From positions 1-31,262 of the IMG/VR virus record IMGVR_UViG_3300029286_003703: 31,262 nt of DNA, one strand, 5' to 3'. How positions within the stretch are numbered: position 1 is the first letter of the stretch; every line of letters starts with the position of its first letter. Made by a program: the position numbers and the translations under genes. Below the pieces are notes generated by a model. The model searched no databases. It was not told where the DNA came from and saw only the letters and a program-made list of their open reading frames with translations. Positions 1 to 8,700 of the stretch are shown here, piece after piece. Source of the stretch: a virus.

Positions 1-702
1 AGTTTTCTTGAACCTGATAAGTCGTTTCTTGGAGGCTACAGGGAGTTTGATTACAGTGTTGCCTGAAACGTATAGGCTCTGAAAGCCGTCAGTGTCGAGG
101 ATGGTGTAGGCTGAGGACTTGGCGATGGAGGACACTGTGCCGAGGATCACCATGACTTCCGCCAGGGTTTTCTTGACCCAATCCAGCGGGGAGCCGGCGG
201 CCACAATGAAATCGTTCGCCGCCACCGGCGCGGGGACCGACCCGCCGAGGCCCAGGATCGCCTTAACCTGGGCCAGGGTTTTCCGGACCCACCCAAGCGG
301 CGACGATCCCCCGACGAGGAAATCGCTGACAGCCGTCGCGGATTCAATATCGATGTTCGTTTGCAGTATGTTCCAACTCGCGCCGACGGCTGCGTGAGTT
401 CCGGCTGCCGTGCCGTCGACGGAGCAGATCGCTACGTCGCCGACCGCAACAACGGGACCCGACGCGCCGCCGATTCTGCCGGCAGAGGAAACCTTGTAGA
501 CGTGGCCCGAATCCGCCGCCGGGTAGTTCGGATTGCCCGCGCAGGCAATCACACCCTTATAGACCATGGCATCCACGTCGCCGATGATCCCCGCCTTAAT
601 CTGCGCGTAAGTGACTTTCTTCGTAACCCCGCCCTGGACAACGACAAAGGCGTCGGTATCTGCGGGGGCCGCAACCGCTGTGTATTTACTTATTTTGGGC
701 AT
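1..702 (-). CDS. Tail fibre/collar-like protein, C-terminus cut by the window edge
   Basis: The reading frame opens at an ATG (bases 702-700) behind a strong ribosome site (AAGGAGG), stays open for 234 codons and leaves the left edge, so only the N-terminal part is visible. It begins MPKISKYTAV followed by an Asp/Ala-rich, beta-type stretch with a motif like VVQGGVTKKVTYAQI, common at the N-terminus of phage fibre or collar proteins. Two imperfect repeats of about 28 residues follow, containing DFLVGGSSPLGWVRKTLAQV and DFIVAAGSPLDWVKKTLAEV. Repeated short modules are typical of trimeric fibres. It is the last gene of the late run, after the tip proteins, which fits an adsorption role. The fibre call is inferred from position and composition, not from a recognised receptor-binding domain. 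Confidence 0.6.
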   Translation of the reverse strand, partial: MPKISKYTAVAAPADTDAFVVVQGGVTKKVTYAQIKAGIIGDVDAMVYKGVIACAGNPNYPAADSGHVYKVSSAGRIGGASGPVVAVGDVAICSVDGTAAGTHAAVGASWNILQTNIDIESATAVSDFLVGGSSPLGWVRKTLAQVKAILGLGGSVPAPVAANDFIVAAGSPLDWVKKTLAEVMVILGTVSSIAKSSAYTILDTDGFQSLYVSGNTVIKLPVASKKRLIRFKKT

Positions 703-723
703 GGGATTTAACCTCCTTATTTG

Positions 724-2631
724 TTAAAGTTCAAGCGCATTTACGAGTACATTATAGTCTATCAAATCTTCTGCCGGCTGAGTTGTTTCCAGCGAATAGG
801 CCAACAAGACAGCATCTTTTATAAGTTGCCCCAATGCTGCATTCGGCGCTGCGCCAAAGAAGTCTTCTCCCGAAGATCCTTCTTCATAATATTTGGCATT
901 GGCCACAACCTTAATCACCGGAGGTTCACCGTATGACACATTCCCCCCGTCAGTTTCGCGTTCCATGCTGTTTTGCAATAAGAAAACTGCGGCAATGATT
1001 TTGTCCGTGTAAGTGCCTCCGAAGTACGAACTCCATGGGTCTATTACTGGATCGTAAAGGATATAAGGAGGCATGATTCCAGGAGAACCTTCGGCTGCCA
1101 ATGTATAAAACGGTACCAAAGCACTCCATGGTGAATAAAAATCATAAATCCGCGCAAGAGATTGACTTACCGTAATTATCGGGCCGGGGATGGGAATACC
1201 TGAATCAGGCCAAAGTTGAGTCTGGACTGTATGAGCCGTCTTGTGTTCGGATACTCTTTGCCCGACGCAACCAAGAACCCCGGCGCCGTAACAGTAATCA
1301 CAAGTACCGCCTCCGGGATTCACCCCGTCGCCACCGCAACGGAAACAGGTTGTCTTTAACGGATACGCAGGCAAAAGAACGACATAGGAATAACAAGCGG
1401 CCCCTTCCCCTTTTTTCGCTGGTTGAAGAAAATCTGAGTCGCCGGTCAATGTATGCAGCCCCCGCGAACACGGCGCTCCGCCATATTCCCCAATCGGCCC
1501 TTCATCAGTTATCAATGCAGTCGCTGTTTGCTGCAATCCGGGGGGCGGAGAATAATACCACTTTGCTTCAACCGGCGATGTTTCCGTATTATAAAATGAA
1601 GCCAACCCTTCCTCGATCATCCTTCCGGTTAATGAACTACCAGCCATCGAATAGCGGCTCAACCATGCCAGATATACCGGATCAGTTGCCGAACACGGGA
1701 AGATTACTCCGGGGATTATAGCGACAGCATCTTTACTGACATCCCAAATAACGACTGTTTGAGGAAAAAGTCCAGTATCCTCATAAATCTGGTATTTTAC
1801 GAAGATCCCGCACGGCTTCGGGTTGCTCTCGAATCCAATGACCTTCGGGGTGTTGAAACTCTGTCCGGTGAACTGCACGACAACCCTGTCGCCCACGGCG
1901 AAGGCGCCGGCATTGCAAGTCATATATTGGATGGGAACGCTCGCCAGCACAAGACCTTGATTGATATTGAGGGCCGGACCTGCCGGCCTTTCCCTGCTGG
2001 TTTCCGTGTCGAGCGTGACGGTACAGGTATTCAAAGTCGTGTTGATCGTGTTTATCGTCCCGATCCGAAAGGTCGGCTTCCATTTCTGCCAGCCGGGCAT
2101 CATCGCCTTGTTAAAAAACGCCCCTTCCGGCGTGTTTGCCAAAACAGGCTGCACCTGGCCGTCCCGCGCCTGATTATAGACTGCCCCGCCTTGATAGCCT
2201 GGGCGGACGATGTAACCTGCCGGCTCCCCGTTCGGTTCGATTGTCCCGACATTCCCGGAGAGGTTCTCTGTCAGGTCCGCGCACCAGGCGCTCGCATTCG
2301 GGTCCACCGGGATCGCCTGCAACTGCCTCTTGGTCGCCTGTTTCGAGGCCTTTTCGACCAGATACAAGTCCCTCTTTGTCTTCTTCGCTTTGATCGCCGA
2401 GGCCATTGCGGCCAATTCTGCGAAGGTCTTTGCGGGAGAGGTCGTTTTTGCCGCCTCATACGCGATCTGCTGCGCTGCAAGCTCGGCGGCAAGGGTGGCG
2501 AGGATCGTGTCCAGCGAAGCGACCGCAACGTCGATCTTGGCGATCCTCGCGGTTGCCTTCACGCGGTCATAGAGAACCTTGATGGCATAAAGGCCGCCGG
2601 TCCCGCCGCTTATGATTTGCGCCTTTCCCAT
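724..2631 (-). CDS. Large tail-tip/baseplate hub-like protein with a DnaJ-type zinc motif
   Basis: This protein has 635 residues. Its ATG directly follows the TAG of the upstream gene (no gap), suggesting coupled translation. Residues 25-110 are Ala/Lys-rich and probably helical (coiled-coil-like). Around residues 190-275 there is a beta-rich segment (TVTLDTETSRE ... GDRVVVQFTGQSF) resembling the OB-like fold of phage spike or baseplate proteins. Residues about 428-457 hold two CxxCxGxG units, CFRCGGDG and CDYCYGAG, with a further Cys after them: the zinc-binding pattern of DnaJ-type zinc fingers. The rest is aromatic, Gly/Pro-rich sequence without a recognised family. Its place between the SPRY tail protein and the fibre suggests a tip or adsorption component. 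The zinc motif is directly visible; the hub role is inferred. Confidence 0.55.
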   Translation of the reverse strand: MGKAQIISGGTGGLYAIKVLYDRVKATARIAKIDVAVASLDTILATLAAELAAQQIAYEAAKTTSPAKTFAELAAMASAIKAKKTKRDLYLVEKASKQATKRQLQAIPVDPNASAWCADLTENLSGNVGTIEPNGEPAGYIVRPGYQGGAVYNQARDGQVQPVLANTPEGAFFNKAMMPGWQKWKPTFRIGTINTINTTLNTCTVTLDTETSRERPAGPALNINQGLVLASVPIQYMTCNAGAFAVGDRVVVQFTGQSFNTPKVIGFESNPKPCGIFVKYQIYEDTGLFPQTVVIWDVSKDAVAIIPGVIFPCSATDPVYLAWLSRYSMAGSSLTGRMIEEGLASFYNTETSPVEAKWYYSPPPGLQQTATALITDEGPIGEYGGAPCSRGLHTLTGDSDFLQPAKKGEGAACYSYVVLLPAYPLKTTCFRCGGDGVNPGGGTCDYCYGAGVLGCVGQRVSEHKTAHTVQTQLWPDSGIPIPGPIITVSQSLARIYDFYSPWSALVPFYTLAAEGSPGIMPPYILYDPVIDPWSSYFGGTYTDKIIAAVFLLQNSMERETDGGNVSYGEPPVIKVVANAKYYEEGSSGEDFFGAAPNAALGQLIKDAVLLAYSLETTQPAEDLIDYNVLVNALEL

Positions 2632-4170
2632 CTAAGCCAAATCCTCCGCTTCCTCGACTTCCATTGTAACGTATGACGGATTTACCATCCAGGTGATCAC
2701 GCCCGCGGTGAAGGTATCATCCCCGACAATACAGATATCTCCGGGGCGCAGATAAAGGTCCGGGGTGCATCGGTAGCGGATTTTTCCGCCATAAACCGCC
2801 TTGTAGGATTCGCCCGTAAGTTGCGTCGTTTTTGGAATATGCGTCACGGTCCGATGCCCGGAGAGTGTGACGCTGACGCTGCCGGCGCCCTCGTCAATCC
2901 GAATATCCTCCAGGTCAACCGTGCAAATCTCTTCCGAATGATAGACCACGCCATCGATGAGGTATTGCATGGTAAGGATCAGATCGCCCTCGTCCCGGTC
3001 CGTGATGTCCTCGTATTGATCATTTCCGGGAACGACAACCGACAGGAACGTCGGATCGCCCGTTCGGAAGCGGCCCTGGAAAGACGAGATCGGAATATCG
3101 ATATCATCGAGGATGCCGTCGGAAAGGGTCAGTTTATAGCGAATGCTGATCCGGTCCCGATACACCCGGAGGAAATCCGACCAATTGAATCCTTCAAAGT
3201 CGGCCAGAACGCCCGCTTCCGCGGCCATGCTCCGGAGATATTCAAAACCGCAAGCGAGCACCATGCGGGTCCCGGCGGCGGCCGGCAGGGTATCGGACAT
3301 CTGAATACCGGCAAATTCTGCCTGGACACCGGCGGCGGCCTGGACGCCTCTCAGGTATTCACTTCCGGCCGCTCCGAATGCCGCCTTGATTCCGGCGCCT
3401 GCGGGAAAGGAATCGACGAGATGGAGGGGTTCAAATTCTGCCTTTACTCCGGCCTCCGGGGCGATGTTTCCGATCAGGCTGACAACAAAACCGTCAAAAT
3501 CCGCTTCGATCCCGGTTTCCGGCGCAAGGTCGTCGACAAAGTGCAGGGCCGTCATTTCCGCCTTGACCCCGACAGAACCTTCGATAGTTTCCTCGATTAC
3601 GGGCGGCGGGTCGTACCATCCGGCATCAAAGCCGGAAGGAACGGTATGAGCGAACGCTGACGCTCCAAAGTTCGCCAGAAGGTTCGCCGCATTGACTGAG
3701 GCGATAGGGGTGACGGATGTTCCGGCGGCAAAAGTAGCCGCTGGATCCGTCCCAGCCGCCGGATCGCCGGAGTTCAGCCAAACCCCATCTTTGCCGTACC
3801 ATACCTTCCCGGCATCAATATCTACGGCAATGCATAAGTGAGCGCCATGAACGAACGACGATGAGGATGTCCAGAGTCGTGTAAACGGGGAGTCCGCATA
3901 TTGCCCTCCGGTCTGATACACGCCTGTGGCGTTTGTATCTGTCCCACCCGGATTCGTTGTCAGCACCCCGTCTGCTGCGCCTACGCCTCCGGCGCAATAA
4001 GTAACATCGGTGAGCGTCAATTCAAAATAGAACTTCCCTGTGGTTTTCCACAGATTCGCCCTGACCGCCCTGTCAGCCGCCCCGGAATTTTCTGCTTTGA
4101 GGTTTCCCTCGGATAATGTAACGTCAGCGTGCTTATCCGAGGGATTCCATGTTGCGTAAGTGTTCGGCAT
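2632..4170 (-). CDS. Tail protein: N-terminal SPRY-like domain, seven ~21-residue repeats, beta-rich C-terminus
   Basis: This protein has 512 residues. Residues about 5-180 look like a SPRY/B30.2 domain: WNPSDKHADVTLSEGNL near the start, then GKFYFELTLTD, then LCIAVDIDAGKVWYGKDG and WLNSGDPAAGTDP. In phage tail proteins this fold is a likely ligand-binding module. Residues about 190-330 hold seven degenerate units of about 21 residues with the consensus AxAGVxAxFxGxxxxDxL. Residues about 335-512 are beta-rich (FQGRFRTGDPTFLSVVVPG, IRYRCTPDLYLRPGDICIV) and resemble tail-tip domains found in other phages. It lies between a fibre-like small protein and the hub-like protein. The SPRY call rests on motif order. 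The repeats probably form a stalk or spacer, which is inference. Confidence 0.6.
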   Translation of the reverse strand: MPNTYATWNPSDKHADVTLSEGNLKAENSGAADRAVRANLWKTTGKFYFELTLTDVTYCAGGVGAADGVLTTNPGGTDTNATGVYQTGGQYADSPFTRLWTSSSSFVHGAHLCIAVDIDAGKVWYGKDGVWLNSGDPAAGTDPAATFAAGTSVTPIASVNAANLLANFGASAFAHTVPSGFDAGWYDPPPVIEETIEGSVGVKAEMTALHFVDDLAPETGIEADFDGFVVSLIGNIAPEAGVKAEFEPLHLVDSFPAGAGIKAAFGAAGSEYLRGVQAAAGVQAEFAGIQMSDTLPAAAGTRMVLACGFEYLRSMAAEAGVLADFEGFNWSDFLRVYRDRISIRYKLTLSDGILDDIDIPISSFQGRFRTGDPTFLSVVVPGNDQYEDITDRDEGDLILTMQYLIDGVVYHSEEICTVDLEDIRIDEGAGSVSVTLSGHRTVTHIPKTTQLTGESYKAVYGGKIRYRCTPDLYLRPGDICIVGDDTFTAGVITWMVNPSYVTMEVEEAEDLA

Positions 4171-4179
4171 TGCTTTTCC

Positions 4180-4758
4180 TTACACTACGTCGCTCGCCGT
4201 CAGGGTGCAGGTCACTTTGAACGTGTCGCCCGATTCAACCGGCTTCGCGGTATCGAACTTCGCGGCCGCATAAAGCACGCCGCCGCCTGCCGTGTCGCCC
4301 TTGCCGTTGGCCGGGGAGCCGCCGCCGACGAGGGCCGCGCCGTAGAGCGTCTTTGTCGCGTTCATCGTGAAGGTCGCCTTCGCTGCGGTGTTGGACATGG
4401 ACTTCCCGGTGGCTTCCGCTTCAACAAATTCCTGCCGGACCGTTTCATCGTAGGCGGTGCATTCCGTGTAGCCGGGGACGGCGTAGGTGTGTGTGTCGAG
4501 CGGCGTGGTATTCGTCTCAAACAGGGCAATATACCAGGTTGAAATAGCCGCCGCCGCATGGAACATCACATTCAGGAGTTTATTCAACCCCTCTGCCGTG
4601 CAGCAGTTTTCCGCGTGGCCGGTGAATTTGAGTTTCCCGTTCCGGTCATAGCATTCAATGTCCCAATGAGAGCGGACGAGAAAATTTACCTTTGCTCCGC
4701 GAACCGCCGTTAATACGCCTTTGAAGAAGGCGCCCATTGAAGATTTCATGTTTCTCAT
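4180..4758 (-). CDS. Predicted small tail protein
   Basis: This protein has 192 residues. It starts MRNMKSSMGAFFKG at an ATG overlapping the upstream stop (ATGA, bases 4755-4758), so translation is probably coupled; later Met codons at residues 4 and 8 are alternatives. The core contains SHWDIECYDRNGKLKFTG and CCTAEGLNKLLNVMFH, a pattern I associate with phage tail-fibre-adjacent or receptor-type proteins, then Thr/Ala-rich beta sequence ending in DTFKVTCTLTASDVV. No catalytic motif or membrane segment is visible. The position after the tape measure and before the tip proteins supports a minor tail role, but the family is not securely recognised. Confidence 0.5.
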   Translation of the reverse strand: MRNMKSSMGAFFKGVLTAVRGAKVNFLVRSHWDIECYDRNGKLKFTGHAENCCTAEGLNKLLNVMFHAAAAISTWYIALFETNTTPLDTHTYAVPGYTECTAYDETVRQEFVEAEATGKSMSNTAAKATFTMNATKTLYGAALVGGGSPANGKGDTAGGGVLYAAAKFDTAKPVESGDTFKVTCTLTASDVV

Positions 4759-5108
4759 GTCAGTTTCTCCTTTATCAAAATGGACAAGACCGCCCTGTCC
4801 TCCTCCCGGACCGCCGATTCAAGGCAGCCGCTGAAAAACCCCTCCTCTGTGGCGATATAAACCAGCGCATAGGTGATCATGATCGCCCAGAGCGCATCCC
4901 AGACCGCGTCGCTGACACGCGCCTCAACGCTCCATGTACGATCGGCGTGTGAAAACCCGCCGTCATAGATTGCGCAACCGCCGTCCAGCGTCTTTGTGCG
5001 CGACACCCGGCGCAGACCGCTTTTAAGTTTCGAATCCTGCGTCATTCTCAAAACCACGGCGCCCGCTTCGTCTGCGGTTGAAACCGATATGGCAATCATG
5101 TCATTCAT
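4755..5108 (-). CDS. Predicted small tail protein of unknown function
   Basis: This 117-residue protein begins MNDMIAISVSTADEAGAVVLRMTQ and has two Met near the start. The middle is beta-type, with a Gly/Asp stretch (LDGGCAIYDGGFSHADRTWSVEARV). The C-terminal third is more hydrophobic (WDALWAIMITYALVYIATEEG) and ends in a charged helix. The hydrophobic part is interrupted and looks more like a buried helix than a membrane span. It sits between the tape measure (11-base gap) and the next small tail gene (4-base ATGA overlap), a slot often used by distal-tail or tail-completion proteins of siphoviruses. I do not recognise the family. Confidence 0.5.
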   Translation of the reverse strand: MNDMIAISVSTADEAGAVVLRMTQDSKLKSGLRRVSRTKTLDGGCAIYDGGFSHADRTWSVEARVSDAVWDALWAIMITYALVYIATEEGFFSGCLESAVREEDRAVLSILIKEKLT

Positions 5109-5119
5109 GCTTACCCCCG

Positions 5120-7798
5120 TTATGCAATCCCCAACAGGAACTCAGACCCGCTCTGATTCGCCCGGACCTGGATCGCCTCCAGAACCTCCCAGAGGATCAT
5201 CTCCAGGTGCGGCTTCAGCCCGTCGGCGGAGATTTTAATCATCGAATCGCCGCGCTCCAAAGCCGAAAGTTTCAGCTTATTGAGTTCAATCTGTTGCGCG
5301 GTGAGCTTTTGGCTTTGCTCCATGGCGATCTTTCGCGCATCTGATTCCTTTTTCAGCAGGTCCTCCAACTCGTATTTCACCCCGGACGCCAAATCTTTGT
5401 TGCCAAGTTCGCCCAGAATCTTCTCGATAACCGACCCCGTGCTGGTGATCTGGGTATCGAGATTTTTGAAGGTCGCCTCCATTACCTTTGTTGCCGACTC
5501 GATCTGGGAGATGTCAACCTTTGCCTTCCACTCCATGGATTTCTGAATGATCGAGGATTGTTCCTTCAGTTTAACTTCGTCGAACTTGAGTTGTGCATCG
5601 ATTTCCTTCTTCGCCGGGACCGCTTTCTCGATCTTCTTCGCGACGCCATCGAGATTTACATCATCCGTTCGTACTCCAATATTCGTATACAGCACCTGCC
5701 CGTCCGGGAAGGTCTGCTTGATGAGTCCATGGGCTTTTTCAATAGTCGAACCGTCTGCGAGAATCTCAATCCCGACATATTTCTTCTCAGACAGTTCGAC
5801 CAAGGTTTTTTTGATATCCGCAACCGTTTTGGCGGAATCCTCGCCCCCGGTCAGGCGGATCTCCGGGGCGGTGACGGCAGGAAGATCCAGCAGTCCTTTG
5901 CGAAGTTCATCGGTCTTTGTCTTAGTGTTCCCCGTTTCATTTCCAAGACGAATAAAACCGTCAGCCAACCGCGATAATCCTTGCCACCCCTCTTCATTAT
6001 TCGTTAGGATGGATTTCGTAATGTCCTCATTCTGCTTCACGATCTGCGCCTTGAGCGCCTCAAGGCCGGGGAACATTCCAAGAGTCATCGTGTCAAGGAC
6101 CGAAACGAACTGTTCCTCCAACTTCAAAAACCCTCTCGTGGTCAGGTCAAAGAGAATCTGCATCGCGTTCCATGCGAACTGCGAACCGCCGGCCAATACG
6201 TCGAAGAGGCCGCGAACTGAGAGATTGAATTCATTGATGGCCAGAATTGCGCCGACGACTCCGAGTCCCGCCATTTGAATCGCCTGGGAAAACGCGAGGA
6301 TCTTTCCCATCGTCTCCTGCGTCTCGGGACCGCCGGCGGCCAGGGTTTTGAAGAAATCGACGATCACCGTTACGAACGGCCGGAAGGCGTCTGCCATGCC
6401 CGTGGTTACGCTGACCAGGCCGGTGACGATATCAATCACGGTTTGCAGTGCACCCGCCAAATCGTCGGCCTTGGTCAGATCGAGTCCGCCCAGATAGTCC
6501 CCCATTGCGCGGCCCAGGTCGTTGAACGCGGCGATCAATTTGGTAAAGTCCAGTTTCGAGAATGCTTCCGGCATGGCTGCGGCAATCCCGCTGATCCACG
6601 TTGACAGGGATCCGGCCACCTGATCCAGATAGGCAAAGAGCGGATCGAACGCCCCCGAATCCACGCCGATCTTTACGCCGGCGAACATTGCCCCGAACGA
6701 ACCCGCGATCTTCGCTGCCATCGGTTCAAGCCTTGTGCCGATATCGATCATCGTAACTTCCGCGACGTTCTTTACCATCTGCATCTGGTTTGAGAACGTC
6801 GCCACCATTTTCTCGTAAGCCTTTTCCGCATTGCCGGATGAATTTATGGTTTGATCCAAGGCGCTGTTGAAGAACTTCATCCCGTCGCCGGTCAGGGAAA
6901 GGACGCCATTCATCGCGCGGATCTCGCTGAACAATTCGACCATCTTTTCTTTGCTGCCGCCCGTTTTGGCCATGATCTCCGCAAGCACCGCGGCAAAGCC
7001 TTTGGAGGTGAGTTCCGTCAGGCTGAAATTGAGGCCGAGCGCTTTCGCCGCTTCGCCCGCTTCCTTGGACGGGGAAATGAGGGTGGTGATCACATTTTTA
7101 ACGGCAGTGATAGCGGTTTCCGTGTTCATGCCCTTCGCCGTCAGGGTCGCAATCGCCGCGCTCAATTCTTCAAAGCTGACCCCCGCGTTGGCTGCGATGC
7201 CGAGGACCTGCCCCATGCTCGTCCCGAGTTCATCGATGGTCTGTTTGCCGATCAGGGTGGACTGGAAAAACACATCGTTGAGATGGCCGACATCTTTGAC
7301 GGTGAAGCCATAGGCGTTCATCGTGCCGGTCAGCAGATCGACAGTGGTGTTCAGATTGGCGTTGTTCGCAACGGATAACTGCTCGGCCGCACGGATAAAC
7401 GCCAAAGAGTCGGAGTATTTTATTCCGGCCTGGGCCGCCGTATAAAGGGATGCGTTGATATCTGCGAGGGATTTAACGGACGTGGTCGAATAATTGAGAA
7501 TGTCTGTCCGGTACTTATCCAGATCCGGGCCGGCGGCGGTGATGGATGTGGAAATAAGCGCAAAGGATTTATTGAATTCGGAGGATTGCTTGATCGCCAG
7601 CGCCATGCCGCCGATCGCCAGAGCCACGAGCGCGGCATCGATCTTCAGGACGGAATCGCCGATCTTGGCCAGCGGGGCGGTGACGTTGTCGGCGATATCC
7701 CCAAGGCTGTCAAACTGCCGGCTGATGTCGGTGACGACCTTTGAGACCTCATTTTTTGCGCCGAAAATGATTTCGACGGTTTTTTTGATATCGGCCAC
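5120..7798 (-). CDS. Tail tape measure protein (TP901-like core)
   Basis: At 892 residues this is the longest protein in the window. Tape measure proteins fill the tail tube lumen, set tail length and pass into the host during DNA injection. Residues about 50-250 match the TP901-type core: FNKSFALISTSI, LADINASLYTAAQAGIKYSD, IRAAEQLSVANNANLNTTVDLLTGTMNAYG and LGIAANAGVSFEELSAAIATL. Hydrophobic, Gly-rich stretches follow at about residues 400-540 (GAILAINEFNLSVRGLF), then a long Lys/Glu-rich helical region with coiled-coil character to about residue 860. The start is GTG (bases 7798-7796), about ten bases after a GGGAG-like ribosome site. It is separated from the chaperone gene that normally precedes it by about 2.8 kb of lysis-like genes. 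Confidence 0.9.
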   Translation of the reverse strand: MADIKKTVEIIFGAKNEVSKVVTDISRQFDSLGDIADNVTAPLAKIGDSVLKIDAALVALAIGGMALAIKQSSEFNKSFALISTSITAAGPDLDKYRTDILNYSTTSVKSLADINASLYTAAQAGIKYSDSLAFIRAAEQLSVANNANLNTTVDLLTGTMNAYGFTVKDVGHLNDVFFQSTLIGKQTIDELGTSMGQVLGIAANAGVSFEELSAAIATLTAKGMNTETAITAVKNVITTLISPSKEAGEAAKALGLNFSLTELTSKGFAAVLAEIMAKTGGSKEKMVELFSEIRAMNGVLSLTGDGMKFFNSALDQTINSSGNAEKAYEKMVATFSNQMQMVKNVAEVTMIDIGTRLEPMAAKIAGSFGAMFAGVKIGVDSGAFDPLFAYLDQVAGSLSTWISGIAAAMPEAFSKLDFTKLIAAFNDLGRAMGDYLGGLDLTKADDLAGALQTVIDIVTGLVSVTTGMADAFRPFVTVIVDFFKTLAAGGPETQETMGKILAFSQAIQMAGLGVVGAILAINEFNLSVRGLFDVLAGGSQFAWNAMQILFDLTTRGFLKLEEQFVSVLDTMTLGMFPGLEALKAQIVKQNEDITKSILTNNEEGWQGLSRLADGFIRLGNETGNTKTKTDELRKGLLDLPAVTAPEIRLTGGEDSAKTVADIKKTLVELSEKKYVGIEILADGSTIEKAHGLIKQTFPDGQVLYTNIGVRTDDVNLDGVAKKIEKAVPAKKEIDAQLKFDEVKLKEQSSIIQKSMEWKAKVDISQIESATKVMEATFKNLDTQITSTGSVIEKILGELGNKDLASGVKYELEDLLKKESDARKIAMEQSQKLTAQQIELNKLKLSALERGDSMIKISADGLKPHLEMILWEVLEAIQVRANQSGSEFLLGIA

Positions 7799-7819
7799 GG
7801 ACTATTTCTCCCATATCGC

Positions 7820-8338
7820 TTAATCCGGCGAATATCGCCCCGTTACCGTGTACCCAGTCCGTTTTGTCCATTCCCTGAGTTCCTGCGGATCAGGATGTTC
7901 CGGATCATAAGGTTCAACCAACTCAATGTACCCCCCCCGTTCAGAGCAGAAACTTAAGGAGTCCCGGTTCATCCAGTCAAAACCAAACAGTTGCCCTACT
8001 ACACCGATGACATCATATCTGGTTTTCCATTTGAATTTCTCCAAATCAATATTGATGGCTGTCAGTATCGTCAAACGGTCCAACTCGGTCCACTTCGGAT
8101 TTGCTACAAAAGTCAGGTGTGCGCCGACGTAATGATCCAACGTCTGCCGCTGGAAATAGAACCACTGAGAGGCGATTTCGTTCTTGCCGACCAGCCACAT
8201 GAAATGGCCATAGTACCCGCTGGTCCTTTTCTTAACGAGCAAGGAGAAAATCCCCTGGGCGTTGTCGGCAAAAACCATCTGCGGAAACGGGCCGTCAAAC
8301 AGTTTCCACGCTTCAAGATCATAGTAATGTTCGTCCAT
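7820..8338 (-). CDS. Possible permuted NlpC/P60-like (YiiX-like) cysteine hydrolase
   Basis: This protein has 172 residues from the ATG at 8338, chosen because it overlaps the previous stop as TAATG and lies behind GGGAGG; an ATG at 8410 would overlap the preceding small gene. Visible features are a His in SGYYGHFMWLVG near residue 45, an aromatic middle, and then KTRYDVIGVVGQLFGFDW followed by LSFCSERGGYIELV near residues 120-135. His first and a late FCSE-type Cys is the order in circularly permuted papain-like YiiX enzymes, which cleave cell-wall peptides or lipoprotein-type bonds. Its neighbours are holin-like and lysis-type genes, which supports a wall- or envelope-active role. The assignment is tentative and rests on two short motifs. 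Confidence 0.45.
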   Translation of the reverse strand: MDEHYYDLEAWKLFDGPFPQMVFADNAQGIFSLLVKKRTSGYYGHFMWLVGKNEIASQWFYFQRQTLDHYVGAHLTFVANPKWTELDRLTILTAINIDLEKFKWKTRYDVIGVVGQLFGFDWMNRDSLSFCSERGGYIELVEPYDPEHPDPQELREWTKRTGYTVTGRYSPD

Positions 8339-8502
8339 TACTGCCCTCCCATCCCGTGATTCGGATCGCGCTCGTCTGGCGTGGGCATACTCTTTATTGC
8401 AGCAGCCCACGCCGCTTTCTGTTCATCTGTCAGATGATTCTTGTAACGATCCAACAGTTGAATCGCCAATGAGACCATCATCTTAATTGCCCACAATGGC
8501 AT
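8338..8502 (-). CDS. Small conserved-looking phage protein (54 residues)
   Basis: The frame runs from ATG (bases 8502-8500) to TAA (8340-8338), and its stop overlaps the next start as TAATG. The peptide begins MPLWAIKMMVSLAIQLLDRYK and continues NHLTDEQKAAWAAAIKSMP, ending in a polar tail (TPDERDPNHGMGGQ). The N-terminal 17 residues form an amphipathic or weakly hydrophobic helix; the middle is a charged helix. It is wedged 3 bases after the holin-like gene with tight spacing on both sides, strong evidence that it is translated. The function is unknown; a lysis accessory role is suggested only by position. Confidence 0.55.
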   Translation of the reverse strand: MPLWAIKMMVSLAIQLLDRYKNHLTDEQKAAWAAAIKSMPTPDERDPNHGMGGQ

Positions 8503-8505
8503 ACT

Positions 8506-8691
8506 CTACACCGGCAACCACCACGCACCGGCAAACTTGGTGCGGAGGCCTTTCCCGATAGCCATCAGTATCGGAGCGATGGCAAGAATCGTCGGATCAG
8601 TAGAGTTTGTGAGTGCCTGGACGCCAATGGCTGCGCCAATAGCCACTGCTGAACGTGCCGCTCTTTTCAACATCTCCTTGAATACTTGCAT
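8506..8691 (-). CDS. Holin-like small membrane protein
   Basis: This protein has 61 residues. A basic N-terminus (MQVFKEMLKRAARS) is followed by a hydrophobic segment (AVAIGAAIGVQAL), a short polar turn (TNSTDP) and a second hydrophobic segment (TILAIAPILMAIGKGL), ending with KFAGAWWLPV. Two short membrane helices joined by a tight turn fit small class II-type holins, which permeabilise the inner membrane so that lysis enzymes can act. Neighbours are the DUF5675 protein upstream and the 54-residue and hydrolase-like proteins downstream. The ATG follows an AGGAGG-like site. The holin role is inferred from size, topology and context. Confidence 0.5.
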   Translation of the reverse strand: MQVFKEMLKRAARSAVAIGAAIGVQALTNSTDPTILAIAPILMAIGKGLRTKFAGAWWLPV

Positions 8692-8700
8692 AAATCCTCC

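Noticed and set aside
1-2631. Diversity-generating retroelement, because of the fibre and tip genes
   Set aside because: No reverse transcriptase and no template/variable repeat pair with adenine-specific differences were seen in the window.
1759-2676. A 305-codon open frame on the plus strand
   Set aside because: Antisense of the hub-like tail gene and no protein-like pattern.
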